Assembly: GCA_003151425.1 (NCBI GenBank)
Contig: PLXO01000088.1
Location: 1 to 43,276 of the forward strand
Reading direction: 5' to 3'
Length of the DNA stretch: 43,276 nt
Origin: Acetobacteraceae bacterium
GTDB lineage: Bacteria; Pseudomonadota; Alphaproteobacteria; Acetobacterales; Acetobacteraceae
Position 1 is the first letter of the stretch. The number at the start of each line of letters is the position of its first letter. The notes under the pieces were generated by a model. That model saw only the letters and a program-made list of their open reading frames with translations, did no database searches and was not told the DNA's origin. A program made the translations under genes and the position numbers. Of this stretch, positions 19,348 to 27,813 are shown one piece after another.

Positions 19348-22300
19348 TCAATCCGTCAGCGTCACGTCGAACTCGGCGAACGCCATCTCCACTCGAAGTT
19401 TCTCGAGTTGTTCGATCAGCGTGTTGAGCTGGGCCGAGGTCGCAATGCGCCGAGGCAGCGACAGTACCCTGATCACCCTCCCATCGGGCTCCGCCACCCC
19501 GCCAGCGCCGGTGGTGGGTTTTGTGCGCTCGCGCTGGCGGCTCCGACCGTCGCGAACGATCGTGTTTTTCATCTCGCCGACCGTGGCTTCGATGTCGACC
19601 TGCTGCGCGATCAGGCGTTTCAGCCCCGCCAGATCCTCGTTGACCGTGATCTCCATGGATTGGAGTTGGTTCAGCAGCCCCGATTGCTCGTCCTGGGTAA
19701 ACTCCGACCATTCGGGCAACAGGCGGAGGTCCCGTTCCGTGTCGCGCAGACGCTCCTTCTGCGCGATCCGCATCGCTCGCACCGCCTCGGCGATCCGCGC
19801 TTCCATAGTGGTCAGCCTGGTCGCCAGATCGGCCTTGTGCTTGTGGAAGTCCCTTTGCGCCAATTGCTGACCGATCAGGTCAAGATCGTCCTGCACGGCC
19901 TTCCGCAGCTCACCTGATGGCCCGGTGCCCGGCAGATCAGTGACCGCCTTGTCGATGGCGCGTAGCTCCCTGACGGTCTCGGAGAGTCCCTGGTCGAAGG
20001 CGTTCTTGACGGCGATGGCCCATTTCAGCCCGTTGAACAACGGAGACTCCGCGGCGCCGAAGCGCACCGGCGCGTCGGAGGCATCAGTCTGAAGCATGGC
20101 CGCGATCTGTTGATTGATCGTGTCCATTGTGTCGGCCCCGGGCAGCGCCAAGGTGGTGAGTCGCTCCGAGAGTGGGGACAGGCGGTTCTGGAGGTCAGGC
20201 AGCTTCTGGCGCGCCGCCTTGCTGATCTCGTCCTCCAGCGGCAGCACCTGCTCGCCGCACAGTTCGGTCAGGCGTTCGGCTGCCTTGGCCAGCACCTCAT
20301 TGGAAGGGCGGTCGTGACGCAGGGAAATGCCGACAGAGCGGAAGCTGGTGTTGGTCTTCAGCGCGTCGATCGCCTGCTGACCGTTCACCGTCACCTCGCG
20401 GCCAGCGACCTTCAGCTTGATCTCTGCGGCGAGAAGAAGTGCAGCCACCATGTAGCGCAGTGTGTCCTGCGACCAGCCGAATGGATGATTGGAGAACGTT
20501 TCCAGCAGTTGCTTGCCTTCCACCGCACCGTTGCGCTCGATGTAGTCGCGGATGCTGACCAGACCCTTGTGGGACGTTCGAATCTTCGCCGAGCTGCCCA
20601 GCTCTACAAGGCTCAGTGGGTCGAGCTGGGAGGTGATGCTGCGCAGGCTGGGCTGGCGTAGGAATTTCTCGGCCAGCACGGTTTCCGCGCGAACCGGCGC
20701 TTCGGGATAGCGGTCAAACACCTGTGCCGCGGCCTCAGTCAGATGAGACCTGGCTGCCTTGCCAAGGTCAGGATCCAGGCTGTCCACCGCTGTGGCGCGG
20801 CCGCGGAACAAGAAGGAGCCCTGCGACAGGCTGCCGCCGAGTGCCTTGCGCAGCTCCCCGATCAGTTTCCCCGCGCGCTCCGTTTGGCTGGCGCAATACT
20901 CCCGTACTTCCTGGTCGGGATCGTTGCGATGCAGCTCGGCGATCCGTTCGCAGCGATAGATATCGGTCACCAGGTCTGACGCATTGGGCGTCACGCGGCC
21001 AAGGAGGTAGATCGCAGTGTTGTTGGCCCGTTCGCGAGACTCGTCCAGCAGGCGCGCACGCAGTGCGTCGTAGTCTACAGGTTCGGCAAATGCCACGACG
21101 GTCTGGATCGTCTCGCGCTCTCCCGCCAGCCCCACGGCCTGGCCACCAGTGAGATGGCGGATGCCGGAGGTGATGGAGAGTGAATCATGCACCTTGACCG
21201 TGGGCAGCGGATCGAAAACCTCGCGGAGCGTGTTGTTGAAGATGCGTCGAAAGTCCGGAGTACGGACGTTCAGTTGGCCGCGCTCCTGCTCGATGTCATT
21301 CAGCTTTTCGCTAAAGAAGCGGAGACTGCCGTCCTTCTCCATCAGCGGAACGAACTGGTCCTTCAGAAGCTCCTCGATGGCTGTCTTGACCTGCTCCGTC
21401 ATCGCATTTGCGTCGATGGTCGGGTGCATCAGGCTTGCCACGTTTTGAGCGCTGGCCGGCAAGTTGTTGAGTATCTGGAGGATGGCGATGGTCTTAGCAA
21501 CGTTCTGCTTCAGTTCGTCGCCCTTGACCCGCCCGATCGTCTTGTCCACGGCACCGCGAATCTGAGGATACGCTCGGCGGATGTCGCGATCGAGTGAGTC
21601 GAACAGGGTCACGCTTGTTGCCAGCCATCCGATCGCCTGATCTGCGACCGGTTTGTTCTGTCCGGCGCCCTCGATCAGGATGTCCTGTATGACCTTGATC
21701 GCCGACCTCAGGCCGATGCCGCCAGTCGATTTTGCCAAGCCACCCAACAGGTGCAGCAGAATGTCGAAGTGCGAAGGCAGGAAGGGGTAAAGATTGACGA
21801 ACGACGCCCGATCGAGCGGGGTGTCGTAGCTCTTTGCGTCCACCAGCCGAGTGTTGTGGCGAAGCTGCGCGCCGTATCGGTCGAATCTATCGCCGAGCAG
21901 CCGCGCGCCTTCGGGTGACTTGCCAAGCAGGCGGCGGTAAACGATCTCCCTGATGTCGCTCGCTTCAAGCTCGACGGGGATCGGAAAGCGGTCCTTCAGC
22001 TTGAACAGTTCGGGTGAGTTGATGGCGATCCGCGGATCGTCTTCGGTCAGAGTCTGCTGCGCCGTACCGATGATCCAGACCTTGCCGCCACCGAGATTCT
22101 TCAGGTTCTGTGCCAAGCCCATCAAATCAAGAATCTTATTTCGGTTGCTACCGACGTACTGCCCGATCTCGTCGATCACAAAAATGATGTTTTCTTTGCC
22201 GGAGAAATCTCGGACAAGATCGATCATCTCCTTCACGCGGTCGTTCGCCAGATAGATGACGTCGCTGGCCGTAGTGGTGAACGCATGGTCGCTGCGGAAC

Positions 22301-22983
22301 AGCATCGGATACAGCTGGTGCGCCAGGACCGGCAGCATGCCGTCAGCAACGAGTTCGTCGTTCTGATAATCCTTCCACGGCGCGCCGGCCTCCGCCTGGA
22401 AAGCCGCCTCGAACTCGGCGTAGCGCCCGTCCTTCTTGAGCTTGCGTTCGAGCGCCGCGACTTTGAGGTTGCGCGAATAGCCGGCGTACTGGAGGACTTT
22501 GTAGTACAGGACTGTTGAGACCTCGGCCAGCGTGGCGCCTGCAATCTGCTCGCTGGCGAGATCGAGCATCACGACGGCTGCGGGGAACCGCGATGCGAAC
22601 GTATTTAGAAGCGCCTTCGTTTTTGCCCGGTGAACACGGTTCTGCAGATGCTTCAGGAACGGTTGACCGTCGATCACGTAGTGACCGTCCATGGCAAGGC
22701 CGAAATACTTGGTGAATGAGCTCTTGCCCGAACCGTAGAAGCCCGACACCCATACCCCGATCTCGTGGCCTCCGCCGACGTCCATGGTGGTCTGCATCTT
22801 TTCGAGCAGGTCTTCGAGCTGCTCCTCGATCCGGTCGGTTACCTCGTATTCGGAGATTTCCGCCCGCAGCCGTGCCTCCTGGGAGGCTTGATAGGTGATG
22901 ACCTTCTCGATCGAGCGGTTGATGTCCCGGCTGGGATCGAAGAGGGAGCGGATCGCGGTCATGGGGATGTCCAAAATTGCCAT
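19348..22983 (-). CDS. brxC: BrxC, large BREX P-loop ATPase
   Basis: 1211 residues from ATG 22983 (MAILDIPMTAIRSLFDPSRD); upstream codons in frame are not PglY/BrxC-like, and this start gives the family's normal length. Walker A is SGFYGSGKSSFTKYFG (about 80-95) and the Walker B-like motif is NIIFVIDEIGQYVGSN (about 263-278). The C-terminal third is rich in predicted coiled coil, ending in charged segments such as MEARIAEAVRAMRIAQKERL. BrxC is an essential, DUF6079-like component of BREX complexes, probably coupling ATP hydrolysis to phage recognition or methylation control. It starts 15 nt after brxB and is followed 7 nt later by pglX. No lesion is seen. Confidence 0.92.
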   Translation of the reverse strand: MAILDIPMTAIRSLFDPSRDINRSIEKVITYQASQEARLRAEISEYEVTDRIEEQLEDLLEKMQTTMDVGGGHEIGVWVSGFYGSGKSSFTKYFGLAMDGHYVIDGQPFLKHLQNRVHRAKTKALLNTFASRFPAAVVMLDLASEQIAGATLAEVSTVLYYKVLQYAGYSRNLKVAALERKLKKDGRYAEFEAAFQAEAGAPWKDYQNDELVADGMLPVLAHQLYPMLFRSDHAFTTTASDVIYLANDRVKEMIDLVRDFSGKENIIFVIDEIGQYVGSNRNKILDLMGLAQNLKNLGGGKVWIIGTAQQTLTEDDPRIAINSPELFKLKDRFPIPVELEASDIREIVYRRLLGKSPEGARLLGDRFDRYGAQLRHNTRLVDAKSYDTPLDRASFVNLYPFLPSHFDILLHLLGGLAKSTGGIGLRSAIKVIQDILIEGAGQNKPVADQAIGWLATSVTLFDSLDRDIRRAYPQIRGAVDKTIGRVKGDELKQNVAKTIAILQILNNLPASAQNVASLMHPTIDANAMTEQVKTAIEELLKDQFVPLMEKDGSLRFFSEKLNDIEQERGQLNVRTPDFRRIFNNTLREVFDPLPTVKVHDSLSITSGIRHLTGGQAVGLAGERETIQTVVAFAEPVDYDALRARLLDESRERANNTAIYLLGRVTPNASDLVTDIYRCERIAELHRNDPDQEVREYCASQTERAGKLIGELRKALGGSLSQGSFLFRGRATAVDSLDPDLGKAARSHLTEAAAQVFDRYPEAPVRAETVLAEKFLRQPSLRSITSQLDPLSLVELGSSAKIRTSHKGLVSIRDYIERNGAVEGKQLLETFSNHPFGWSQDTLRYMVAALLLAAEIKLKVAGREVTVNGQQAIDALKTNTSFRSVGISLRHDRPSNEVLAKAAERLTELCGEQVLPLEDEISKAARQKLPDLQNRLSPLSERLTTLALPGADTMDTINQQIAAMLQTDASDAPVRFGAAESPLFNGLKWAIAVKNAFDQGLSETVRELRAIDKAVTDLPGTGPSGELRKAVQDDLDLIGQQLAQRDFHKHKADLATRLTTMEARIAEAVRAMRIAQKERLRDTERDLRLLPEWSEFTQDEQSGLLNQLQSMEITVNEDLAGLKRLIAQQVDIEATVGEMKNTIVRDGRSRQRERTKPTTGAGGVAEPDGRVIRVLSLPRRIATSAQLNTLIEQLEKLRVEMAFAEFDVTLTD

Positions 22984-22997
22984 ATCGTTCTTATCGA

Positions 22998-23573
22998 TCA
23001 GCTGCCTACATGGACGGAACGATAATTGCCGTCCTCCGGGTAGAAGCCGAGAAAGCGCAACTGTGTCTTGCCCGCCCGGGTACCGGGATAGAGGAAGACG
23101 GTCGGAACGTGGAATTTGCCCTGAAGCTGAGCCTCGATAGCACCAATTCGCAGGTATGGGTGGAGCGCCTCGAGATCGGTCACCAGGACGATTGCGTTGG
23201 CCTTGCTTTCCAGGCTGGACAGCAACGCCTCCAGGCGTCCCTGGAGCTGCCCATGGGAGATCAGCGCGTTCGCGAGCGCGCCGTTGGTCCGGCTCCATTC
23301 TAGCGGAGCTTTCCGGTCGCCCGAGAGCCAGACATTCCGCAAGGGCGCCTTTTCGAGGATGTCTGCGACCTGGTCGGCGATGGACAACGTGTGGACATCC
23401 CAGCCGTCATTCTCCAGGCGTGCCTGCCACGCTGGCGTCTGGCGCTTGACGTCCAGGATCTCCCGTGGATCGAACACGAGGTAGAAGATCGGTTCGAAAC
23501 TAGCATGCGTGAACTCGCGCCCGGCTTCGATACGGCGCAGCAGTTCGGCGAAGTCAGCTTGCAGCGAGGACAT
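22998..23573 (-). CDS. brxB: BrxB, BREX protein (DUF1788 family)
   Basis: 191 residues from ATG 23573 (MSSLQADFAELLRRIEAGRE), the usual start and length for DUF1788/BrxB. Typical features are FEPIFYLVFDPREILDVKR, the stretch from GWDVHTLSIADQVADIL, AIVLVTDLEALHPYLRIGAI, and the end FLYPGTRAGKTQLRFLGFYP. The protein is a conserved BREX core component, soluble, probably part of the complex with BrxC and PglZ; its biochemical role is not settled. The start overlaps the end of brxA by 20 nt, so the two are co-translated. Confidence 0.92.
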   Translation of the reverse strand: MSSLQADFAELLRRIEAGREFTHASFEPIFYLVFDPREILDVKRQTPAWQARLENDGWDVHTLSIADQVADILEKAPLRNVWLSGDRKAPLEWSRTNGALANALISHGQLQGRLEALLSSLESKANAIVLVTDLEALHPYLRIGAIEAQLQGKFHVPTVFLYPGTRAGKTQLRFLGFYPEDGNYRSVHVGS

Positions 23574-24348
23574 CGGGCAAATCCTCCATGCTTTTATATT
23601 TCCAGGCGATATGCACGACGCCGGATGCCGCTTGAAGGATGAATTGCCCCTTCGACGCAAGTCGTTTCAGCTCGTTCAGGGTGTCGCCGGGGTGCAGGCC
23701 GAACAGCATCCATTCCGGGTGCTGGGCCACGGCGTTGTCGCCTAGCCCACGGAAGTGCAAGTCGTGGGCGAGGAAGCCGGCGACGACCGGCGTGATCCGG
23801 AACGGCAGGATGACACGCCCGGCGTTACGCATGCCTCCGACCAGGCCGAAGTCGGCGCACGCACCCAGCACATACTGAGAAACCCGGAGAATGTTCTTGT
23901 CGGACCACCGCAATCTCGTCTTCCCATCTGCGACCGCCCGTTTGACGAACGCATGGGCATCGTCCTTCAGGACGGTGTCCTGACCCGCGGCGTACCGGGT
24001 CCAGTAGACCTCCCGTATGAAGTCCGCCAGGACAGGGTTGGCCCGACAGGTGTAGACGAGGAGAAGGTGGCGGAAGTCGGCGGCACCGATTCGCCCCTGA
24101 ACGGTCTTCAGAAACCGGGCTGGTAACCCACCCTCGATGAGGAAGCGCGGCCCAAACGCCTCGATGACGATGTTCCTGAGGCGACGGGCGGAGACGGAGG
24201 GAAAAGCTCCAGCATCCATGGCCACCTTCAGGAGAGCGGGCGTGGTCATTCCGGGCTGCCACAGCTCCAGGAGCCGACTTGTCTCGGGAACGAGACCGAG
24301 GCCGGCGCTGAGCCGCGTCGAGTAGGTATGCGTGGCGTCCACTATCAT
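23554..24348 (-). CDS. brxA: BrxA, BREX protein (DUF1819 family)
   Basis: 264 residues from ATG 24348 (MIVDATHTYSTRLSAGLGLV). The DUF1819 pattern is clear: ETSRLLELWQPGM, SVSARRLRNIVIEAFGPRFL, ADFRHLLLVYTCRANPVLAD, WSDKNILRVSQYVLGACADF and a C-terminal LHPGDTLNELKRLASKGQFI. BrxA is a small DNA-binding winged-helix-like protein found in most BREX operons. The start codon overlaps the brxE stop (ATGA), and the end overlaps brxB by 20 nt, confirming a tight operon. No lesion is seen. Confidence 0.92.
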   Translation of the reverse strand: MIVDATHTYSTRLSAGLGLVPETSRLLELWQPGMTTPALLKVAMDAGAFPSVSARRLRNIVIEAFGPRFLIEGGLPARFLKTVQGRIGAADFRHLLLVYTCRANPVLADFIREVYWTRYAAGQDTVLKDDAHAFVKRAVADGKTRLRWSDKNILRVSQYVLGACADFGLVGGMRNAGRVILPFRITPVVAGFLAHDLHFRGLGDNAVAQHPEWMLFGLHPGDTLNELKRLASKGQFILQAASGVVHIAWKYKSMEDLPDVLAAS

Positions 24349-24830
24349 CCGGCGAAATAGGGGAAGCTCTGAACCCCTGCGGCGAATGCCGCACGATAAT
24401 GGCTGGCGACTACAGGGATCCACTGCGCATTGGCCAACATGTTCAAGGCGCCGACGTGCACGGGACCAAGCTTGGGCGCGCTGTCGCGGGATGACAGCGC
24501 CTTCATATCCTCGATTGCGGCGTCCACCGACTCGGGGGTGGCTGTGTCCTTGGACGCGCTCAATGTGCGGTGCAACTCCTGCTCCAGCGTTTCAGGCAGT
24601 CGGAACAGGTGGAACGTACGCCCCACGCCGATGGCATCGTCATGGACGCGGCGGGCTGCCTCAGTCACGCCGACCACTCGGGCGTTCGCGACTGCATTTC
24701 CAAAGATTGGTGCGAGGAACGCCTCGCTTGTGCGACCAAGGAACGTGGACGACCACCAGTTCGACTGGTGGCGTTCACCGAGGTAGCCGACAAGCACCCT
24801 CAGTCGTGAAATGTCGCAGCTACTTTGCAT
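24345..24830 (-). CDS. brxE: BrxE family protein, first gene of the BREX operon
   Basis: 161 residues from ATG 24830; a G-rich ribosome site (GGGGG) sits 3 nt upstream. The sequence matches the BrxE family by its blocks LRVLVGYLGERHQSNWWSS, SEAFLAPIF, VVGVTEAARRVHDDAIGVG and TFHLFRLPETLEQELH. BrxE has no assigned biochemical function and is listed as a component of type 6 BREX loci. Here it heads a cluster whose last gene is BrxL-like, so it is either a marker of a mixed subtype or a regulator or assembly factor. It is coupled to brxA through ATGA. The region just upstream carries recombinase debris, so the promoter must lie within about 150 bp or in the debris. Confidence 0.82.
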   Translation of the reverse strand: MQSSCDISRLRVLVGYLGERHQSNWWSSTFLGRTSEAFLAPIFGNAVANARVVGVTEAARRVHDDAIGVGRTFHLFRLPETLEQELHRTLSASKDTATPESVDAAIEDMKALSSRDSAPKLGPVHVGALNMLANAQWIPVVASHYRAAFAAGVQSFPYFAG

Positions 24831-24876
24831 CTGCCCCCGAGGGCTATAAGGAAATTGATCTTCCCTCTAAACGTCC

Positions 24877-24894
24877 GTTTGCCACCGTGCAAAC
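24877..24894. promoter_or_regulatory. Inverted repeat upstream of brxE, possible operator
   Basis: GTTTGC-CACCGT-GCAAAC forms a perfect 6-bp inverted repeat with a 6-bp spacer, centred about 55 bp before the brxE start on the minus strand. No BrxR-type regulator gene is in the island, so a binding protein would have to be encoded elsewhere. This is suggestive only. Confidence 0.25.
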
Positions 24895-24982
24895 CCTCGC
24901 CCGCAGCCAAGCGTTTGCGTATGGTGTCCTCGACCTTCGTGCTCACCTTGCGCAACCCGCTGACGGTGTTCGGCGACGCCAC
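24890..24982 (-). pseudogene. Serine resolvase fragment cut inside the DNA-binding helix region
   Basis: The minus-strand frame reads STKVEDTIRKRLAAGEG, the conserved lead-in to the C-terminal helix-turn-helix of Tn3-type resolvases (compare AKVEAAIRARLAAGEGVKKV in the intact resolvase at 36025). The helix-turn-helix itself and everything upstream are missing, and unrelated sequence follows (LHGGKRTFRGK). The cut marks the right edge of the BREX block. Confidence 0.55.
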
Positions 24983-24985
24983 CCG

Positions 24986-25425
24986 TCAGGCAGTTACCTC
25001 CACCGCCGCTGCCGCCGCCGGCAATCCGCCCGGGTCACCGAGCGCACTCTCCAGCATCCGATACACGCTGCTCCGCGCCACCCCGAGGCGCCTTGCGATG
25101 TGCGCGGGCTTCTCACCGGCCGCGCGCATCGCCCTGATCTGGTCCGCCTGGACCGCGACGGTCGGCTTGCGCCCCTTGTATTTCCCCTCGGCCTTGGCCT
25201 TGGCGATCCCCTCGCGCTGCCGCTCCAGCATGATCTCGCGTTCCCAGGTGGCCACGCCACCGAGGATGGTCAGCATCAGCTTGCTGGTCGGGTTCGGCGT
25301 GTCCAGCTTCTCGCCCCCCATCGACAAAACAACAGGCCAATGCCGCGCCGGGACAGGTCCGCCTCAATGGCCAGCAGATCGGCCGTAGATCTTGCCAGCC
25401 GATCCGGCTTGGTCACGACCAGCGC
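24986..25425 (-). pseudogene. Serine recombinase, frameshifted and lacking its N-terminus
   Basis: One frame encodes ALVVTKPDRLARSTADLLAI and the following helix up to GIGLLF. A second frame, starting near 25327, continues with MGGEKLDTPNPTSKLMLTI, GGVATWEREIMLERQREGIA and a complete C-terminal helix-turn-helix (HIARRLGVARSSVYRMLESA). A one-base frameshift near 25325 separates them, and the first 60 or so residues with the catalytic Ser are absent. It belongs to the small Tn3/Hin-like serine recombinases. It flanks the BREX operon on the side of brxE and probably reflects past insertion events. Confidence 0.75.
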
Positions 25426-25751
25426 GCATGAACTCCGGGACATGCCTTCAGCCCCCCGCCGGCCAGACGCCTGCCTCTCCGGCAACATGATGCGGCGTCC
25501 CGTCCATCCGGCGCGTGCCGCAACGAAAATAGCATGCAGCGGCGGCGCAACTCGATAGCCGAGTCTCCGCCACTTACGGACTGCCATCCGGGGCAGGCCA
25601 GATGGCGCCGCCGCCGCGGCTCCGCAATTGCACACCGTGAGCCGCGCCGCCCGGAAGTGGGGGACAGTGCGCGATCTTGTCTGTTCGTCGACGGTCGATC
25701 ATAAGCGGGTCGACCGTTGACGCCGCCCCGCGTCCGTGGCACGACTCGGCA
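25426..25751. other. Intergenic stretch before the regulator gene
   Basis: About 325 bp between recombinase debris and the GntR-family gene. No gene is supported; minus-strand frames here continue the recombinase remnant without recognisable similarity. The promoter of the amino acid operon is expected in this stretch, but no clear -35/-10 pair was identified. Confidence 0.4.
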
Positions 25752-26417
25752 ATGCTGGATTTTTCCGATGCTGCGGGCGCCATTCGCCTGTCGCTGCACC
25801 TGCCCAGCCTGGCTGAAAGGGTGGCTGCGCGGATCGAGGAGCTGATCCTTGACGGGCAGATCCGTCCCGGCGCCCGGATCATCGAGGAAAGCCTGTCGCG
25901 CGATCTGGGCATCAGCCGCGCGTCCTTGCGCGAGGCGCTGTTTGCCCTGGAGAGTGCGGGCCTGATCGCGCGCGAGGGGCGCGGCGGCCGGGTGATCCGA
26001 ACGCTCACGCACGAAGACATCGTCGAACTCTACGAACTGTGGACCATCCTCGAGACCGAGGGTGCCGTCATGGCGTGCCAGAGTTCCTCGCCCGCAGACC
26101 ACGCCCGGATCGCCGGGATTATCACGTCGATGGACACGGCCGCCGACCGCACTGCGTACCACCGGCTGAACCTAGAGTTTCATCGCGCCATGATGGCACC
26201 GTGCCGCAACCGTCGCCTGGTCGAGGCCTATGACTTCTGCCTGAAGCAGGTGCGCTGGGCCTGGGCGCTAGCGATTGCCAAAGCCGGCGACCCCGCCGCC
26301 TCGCAGCGCGAACACCGGGCAATCGCCGAAGCCTACGTCGCCCGCGACGCCGACCGTCTCAGGCCACTGGTGCACGACCATCTGAGTGCCGGTGCCGTGC
26401 GCGCAGGCGGATTTTAA
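25752..26417 (+). CDS. GntR-family transcriptional regulator (FCD domain)
   Basis: 221 residues from ATG 25752; an upstream TTG at 25677 would add 25 residues that look unlike the family. The N-terminal winged helix reads LAERVAARIEELILDGQIRP, then IEESLSRDLGISRASLREAL and AREGRGGRVI. The C-terminal FCD ligand-binding domain has LYELWTILETEGAVM, YHRLNLEFHRAMM with the metal/ligand His, and REHRAIAEAYVARDADR. FadR-type regulators of this kind usually repress the adjacent catabolic operon and release DNA on binding a small carboxylic acid. It is followed 21 nt later by the binding-protein gene in the same direction, so it is likely an autoregulated local controller of the transporter and catabolic genes. 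Confidence 0.9.
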   Translation: MLDFSDAAGAIRLSLHLPSLAERVAARIEELILDGQIRPGARIIEESLSRDLGISRASLREALFALESAGLIAREGRGGRVIRTLTHEDIVELYELWTILETEGAVMACQSSSPADHARIAGIITSMDTAADRTAYHRLNLEFHRAMMAPCRNRRLVEAYDFCLKQVRWAWALAIAKAGDPAASQREHRAIAEAYVARDADRLRPLVHDHLSAGAVRAGGF

Positions 26418-26438
26418 TAAGACAACCGGGAGGAGATC

Positions 26439-27584
26439 ATGCGTGTCGTTGCTCTGTTCGCCGCCGCCGTGGCGGCGGTCGCACTGTCGAGTGTACCGGT
26501 CGCGGCCCAGCAGAAGCCGCCGATCAAGGTGGGCATGCTCGAGATGCTGACCGGCGATCTGGCGCGCTATGGCATCCCGCTGCGCGACGCCGGCATGTTC
26601 GCGATCGACGAGGTCAATGCGGCCGGCGGGATCAACGGCCACAAGATCGAGCCGTTCGTGGAAGACGTCGGTGTTTCGCCGGAAGGATCGGTGCAGGCCG
26701 CGCTCAAGCTGATCCAGCGCGAAAAGGTTGATATTCTGATGCAAACTGGGACCAGCGGCCACACGCTGGCCACGATCCCGATCGCCGATCAATACGGGAT
26801 TGTCATGTGCAACATGTCGACCGCCGAACAGATCACCAAACAGGGGTCGAAGTGGACGTTCCGCGTCGCGCGGGTACCGAACTCCGTGTTGGATGCCAAG
26901 TTCGCGCAATATGTCGCCAAGGAAACCAACCTCCGGCGCATCGCCGTGATCTATGGCAATGACGAGATGGGGCGTGACGCCGCGTCCGTGTTCGTCAAAG
27001 GCCTGGCCGCCAATGGCATCACCCCGGTCGCCAATGAACAGGTGCAGCCGGGCGATCCGGACGTCAGCGCCCAGGTGACGCGGATCAAGGCGGCCAATCC
27101 CGACGCTGTGTTCGTGCAGGGCCACGACACGGAGGCGGCCATGATCATCCGCACGGCGCGCCAACTGATTGGGCCACAGGTCACCCTGCTGGGCTTCGAC
27201 CAGATGATGACCACGAAGTTCATCGACCAGGCCGGGGGTCCGAAGAACCTCAATGGCATGATCCTGCGCACCGGCATGCTGGGCGAGATGTCGGCTGATC
27301 CCGACCTACACCGCTTCGTCGACGCCTATCGGAAGAAATATCCGAATGCCGACATGCTGCTGCCCATGATCCAGTACGCCGGCATGCAGGTGATGTTTGA
27401 AGGTCTCCGTCTGGCCGGCGACAATCTCAACCACGAAAACATTCGAGAGGCGTTCACCCGGATTAAGGACTTCAAGACGATCTTCGGACCGGTCACGACC
27501 GAGCCAAACGGCGAGACAATGAACGTGGTCCACATCATCAAATATGAGGACGGCAAGCAGGTGGTGCTCAAGGAAAACTACTGA
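26439..27584 (+). CDS. livK: Periplasmic binding protein of a branched-chain-type amino acid ABC transporter
   Basis: 381 residues from ATG 26439 with a strong GGGAGGAG ribosome site. A Sec signal peptide is evident (MRVVALFAAAVAAVALSSV, cleavage near VAAQ). The mature part is a type I periplasmic binding protein (Peripla_BP_6): IKVGMLEMLTGDLARYGIPL, DEVNAAGGINGHKIEPFVED, then the lobe exchange around RIAVIYGNDEMGRDA and GFDQMMTTKF. It captures an amino acid or related compound and hands it to LivHM. The ligand cannot be read from sequence; the neighbouring deaminase-like and E1 genes suggest an amino acid that is degraded in this operon. Confidence 0.92.
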   Translation: MRVVALFAAAVAAVALSSVPVAAQQKPPIKVGMLEMLTGDLARYGIPLRDAGMFAIDEVNAAGGINGHKIEPFVEDVGVSPEGSVQAALKLIQREKVDILMQTGTSGHTLATIPIADQYGIVMCNMSTAEQITKQGSKWTFRVARVPNSVLDAKFAQYVAKETNLRRIAVIYGNDEMGRDAASVFVKGLAANGITPVANEQVQPGDPDVSAQVTRIKAANPDAVFVQGHDTEAAMIIRTARQLIGPQVTLLGFDQMMTTKFIDQAGGPKNLNGMILRTGMLGEMSADPDLHRFVDAYRKKYPNADMLLPMIQYAGMQVMFEGLRLAGDNLNHENIREAFTRIKDFKTIFGPVTTEPNGETMNVVHIIKYEDGKQVVLKENY

Positions 27585-27813
27585 TCATGCGTCGAGGGGC
27601 CAGACCGGCAGACTGTCGCGGTCTGGCCCAATCGGACAGGGGCACTCTCATGCGGACCAGGACATTCCCCCGAGATTTGGGGAGGGCACCTTCCGGCATA
27701 TCGGCGAAGCCTGCGCTGGCAGAGGCCGGCGGTCGTGCATCGATGTTTTTGCTGGCTGTACCAAGACAAGTCGTGGATGCCGGCCTGCGCCGACATGACG
27801 TGGAGGCGCGCCG
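27585..27813. repeat. Gap within the liv operon holding palindromic repeat remnants
   Basis: 229 bp between livK and livH, unusually long for this compact operon. It contains GTCGTGGATGCCGGCCTGCG, continuing CCGACATGACG (about 27769-27799), which matches the common palindromic intergenic repeat built on GTGGATGCCGGCC...GGCATGAC. Such elements between a binding-protein gene and permease genes often form mRNA hairpins that lower downstream expression. The preceding CCCCGAGATTTGGGG (27668-27682) is a further short inverted repeat. No gene is seen. Confidence 0.45.

Noticed and set aside
24800..24982. 60-residue gene before brxE
   Set aside because: It overlaps the brxE start and its readable part is a resolvase fragment (KVEDTIRKRLAAGEG) followed by unrelated sequence.
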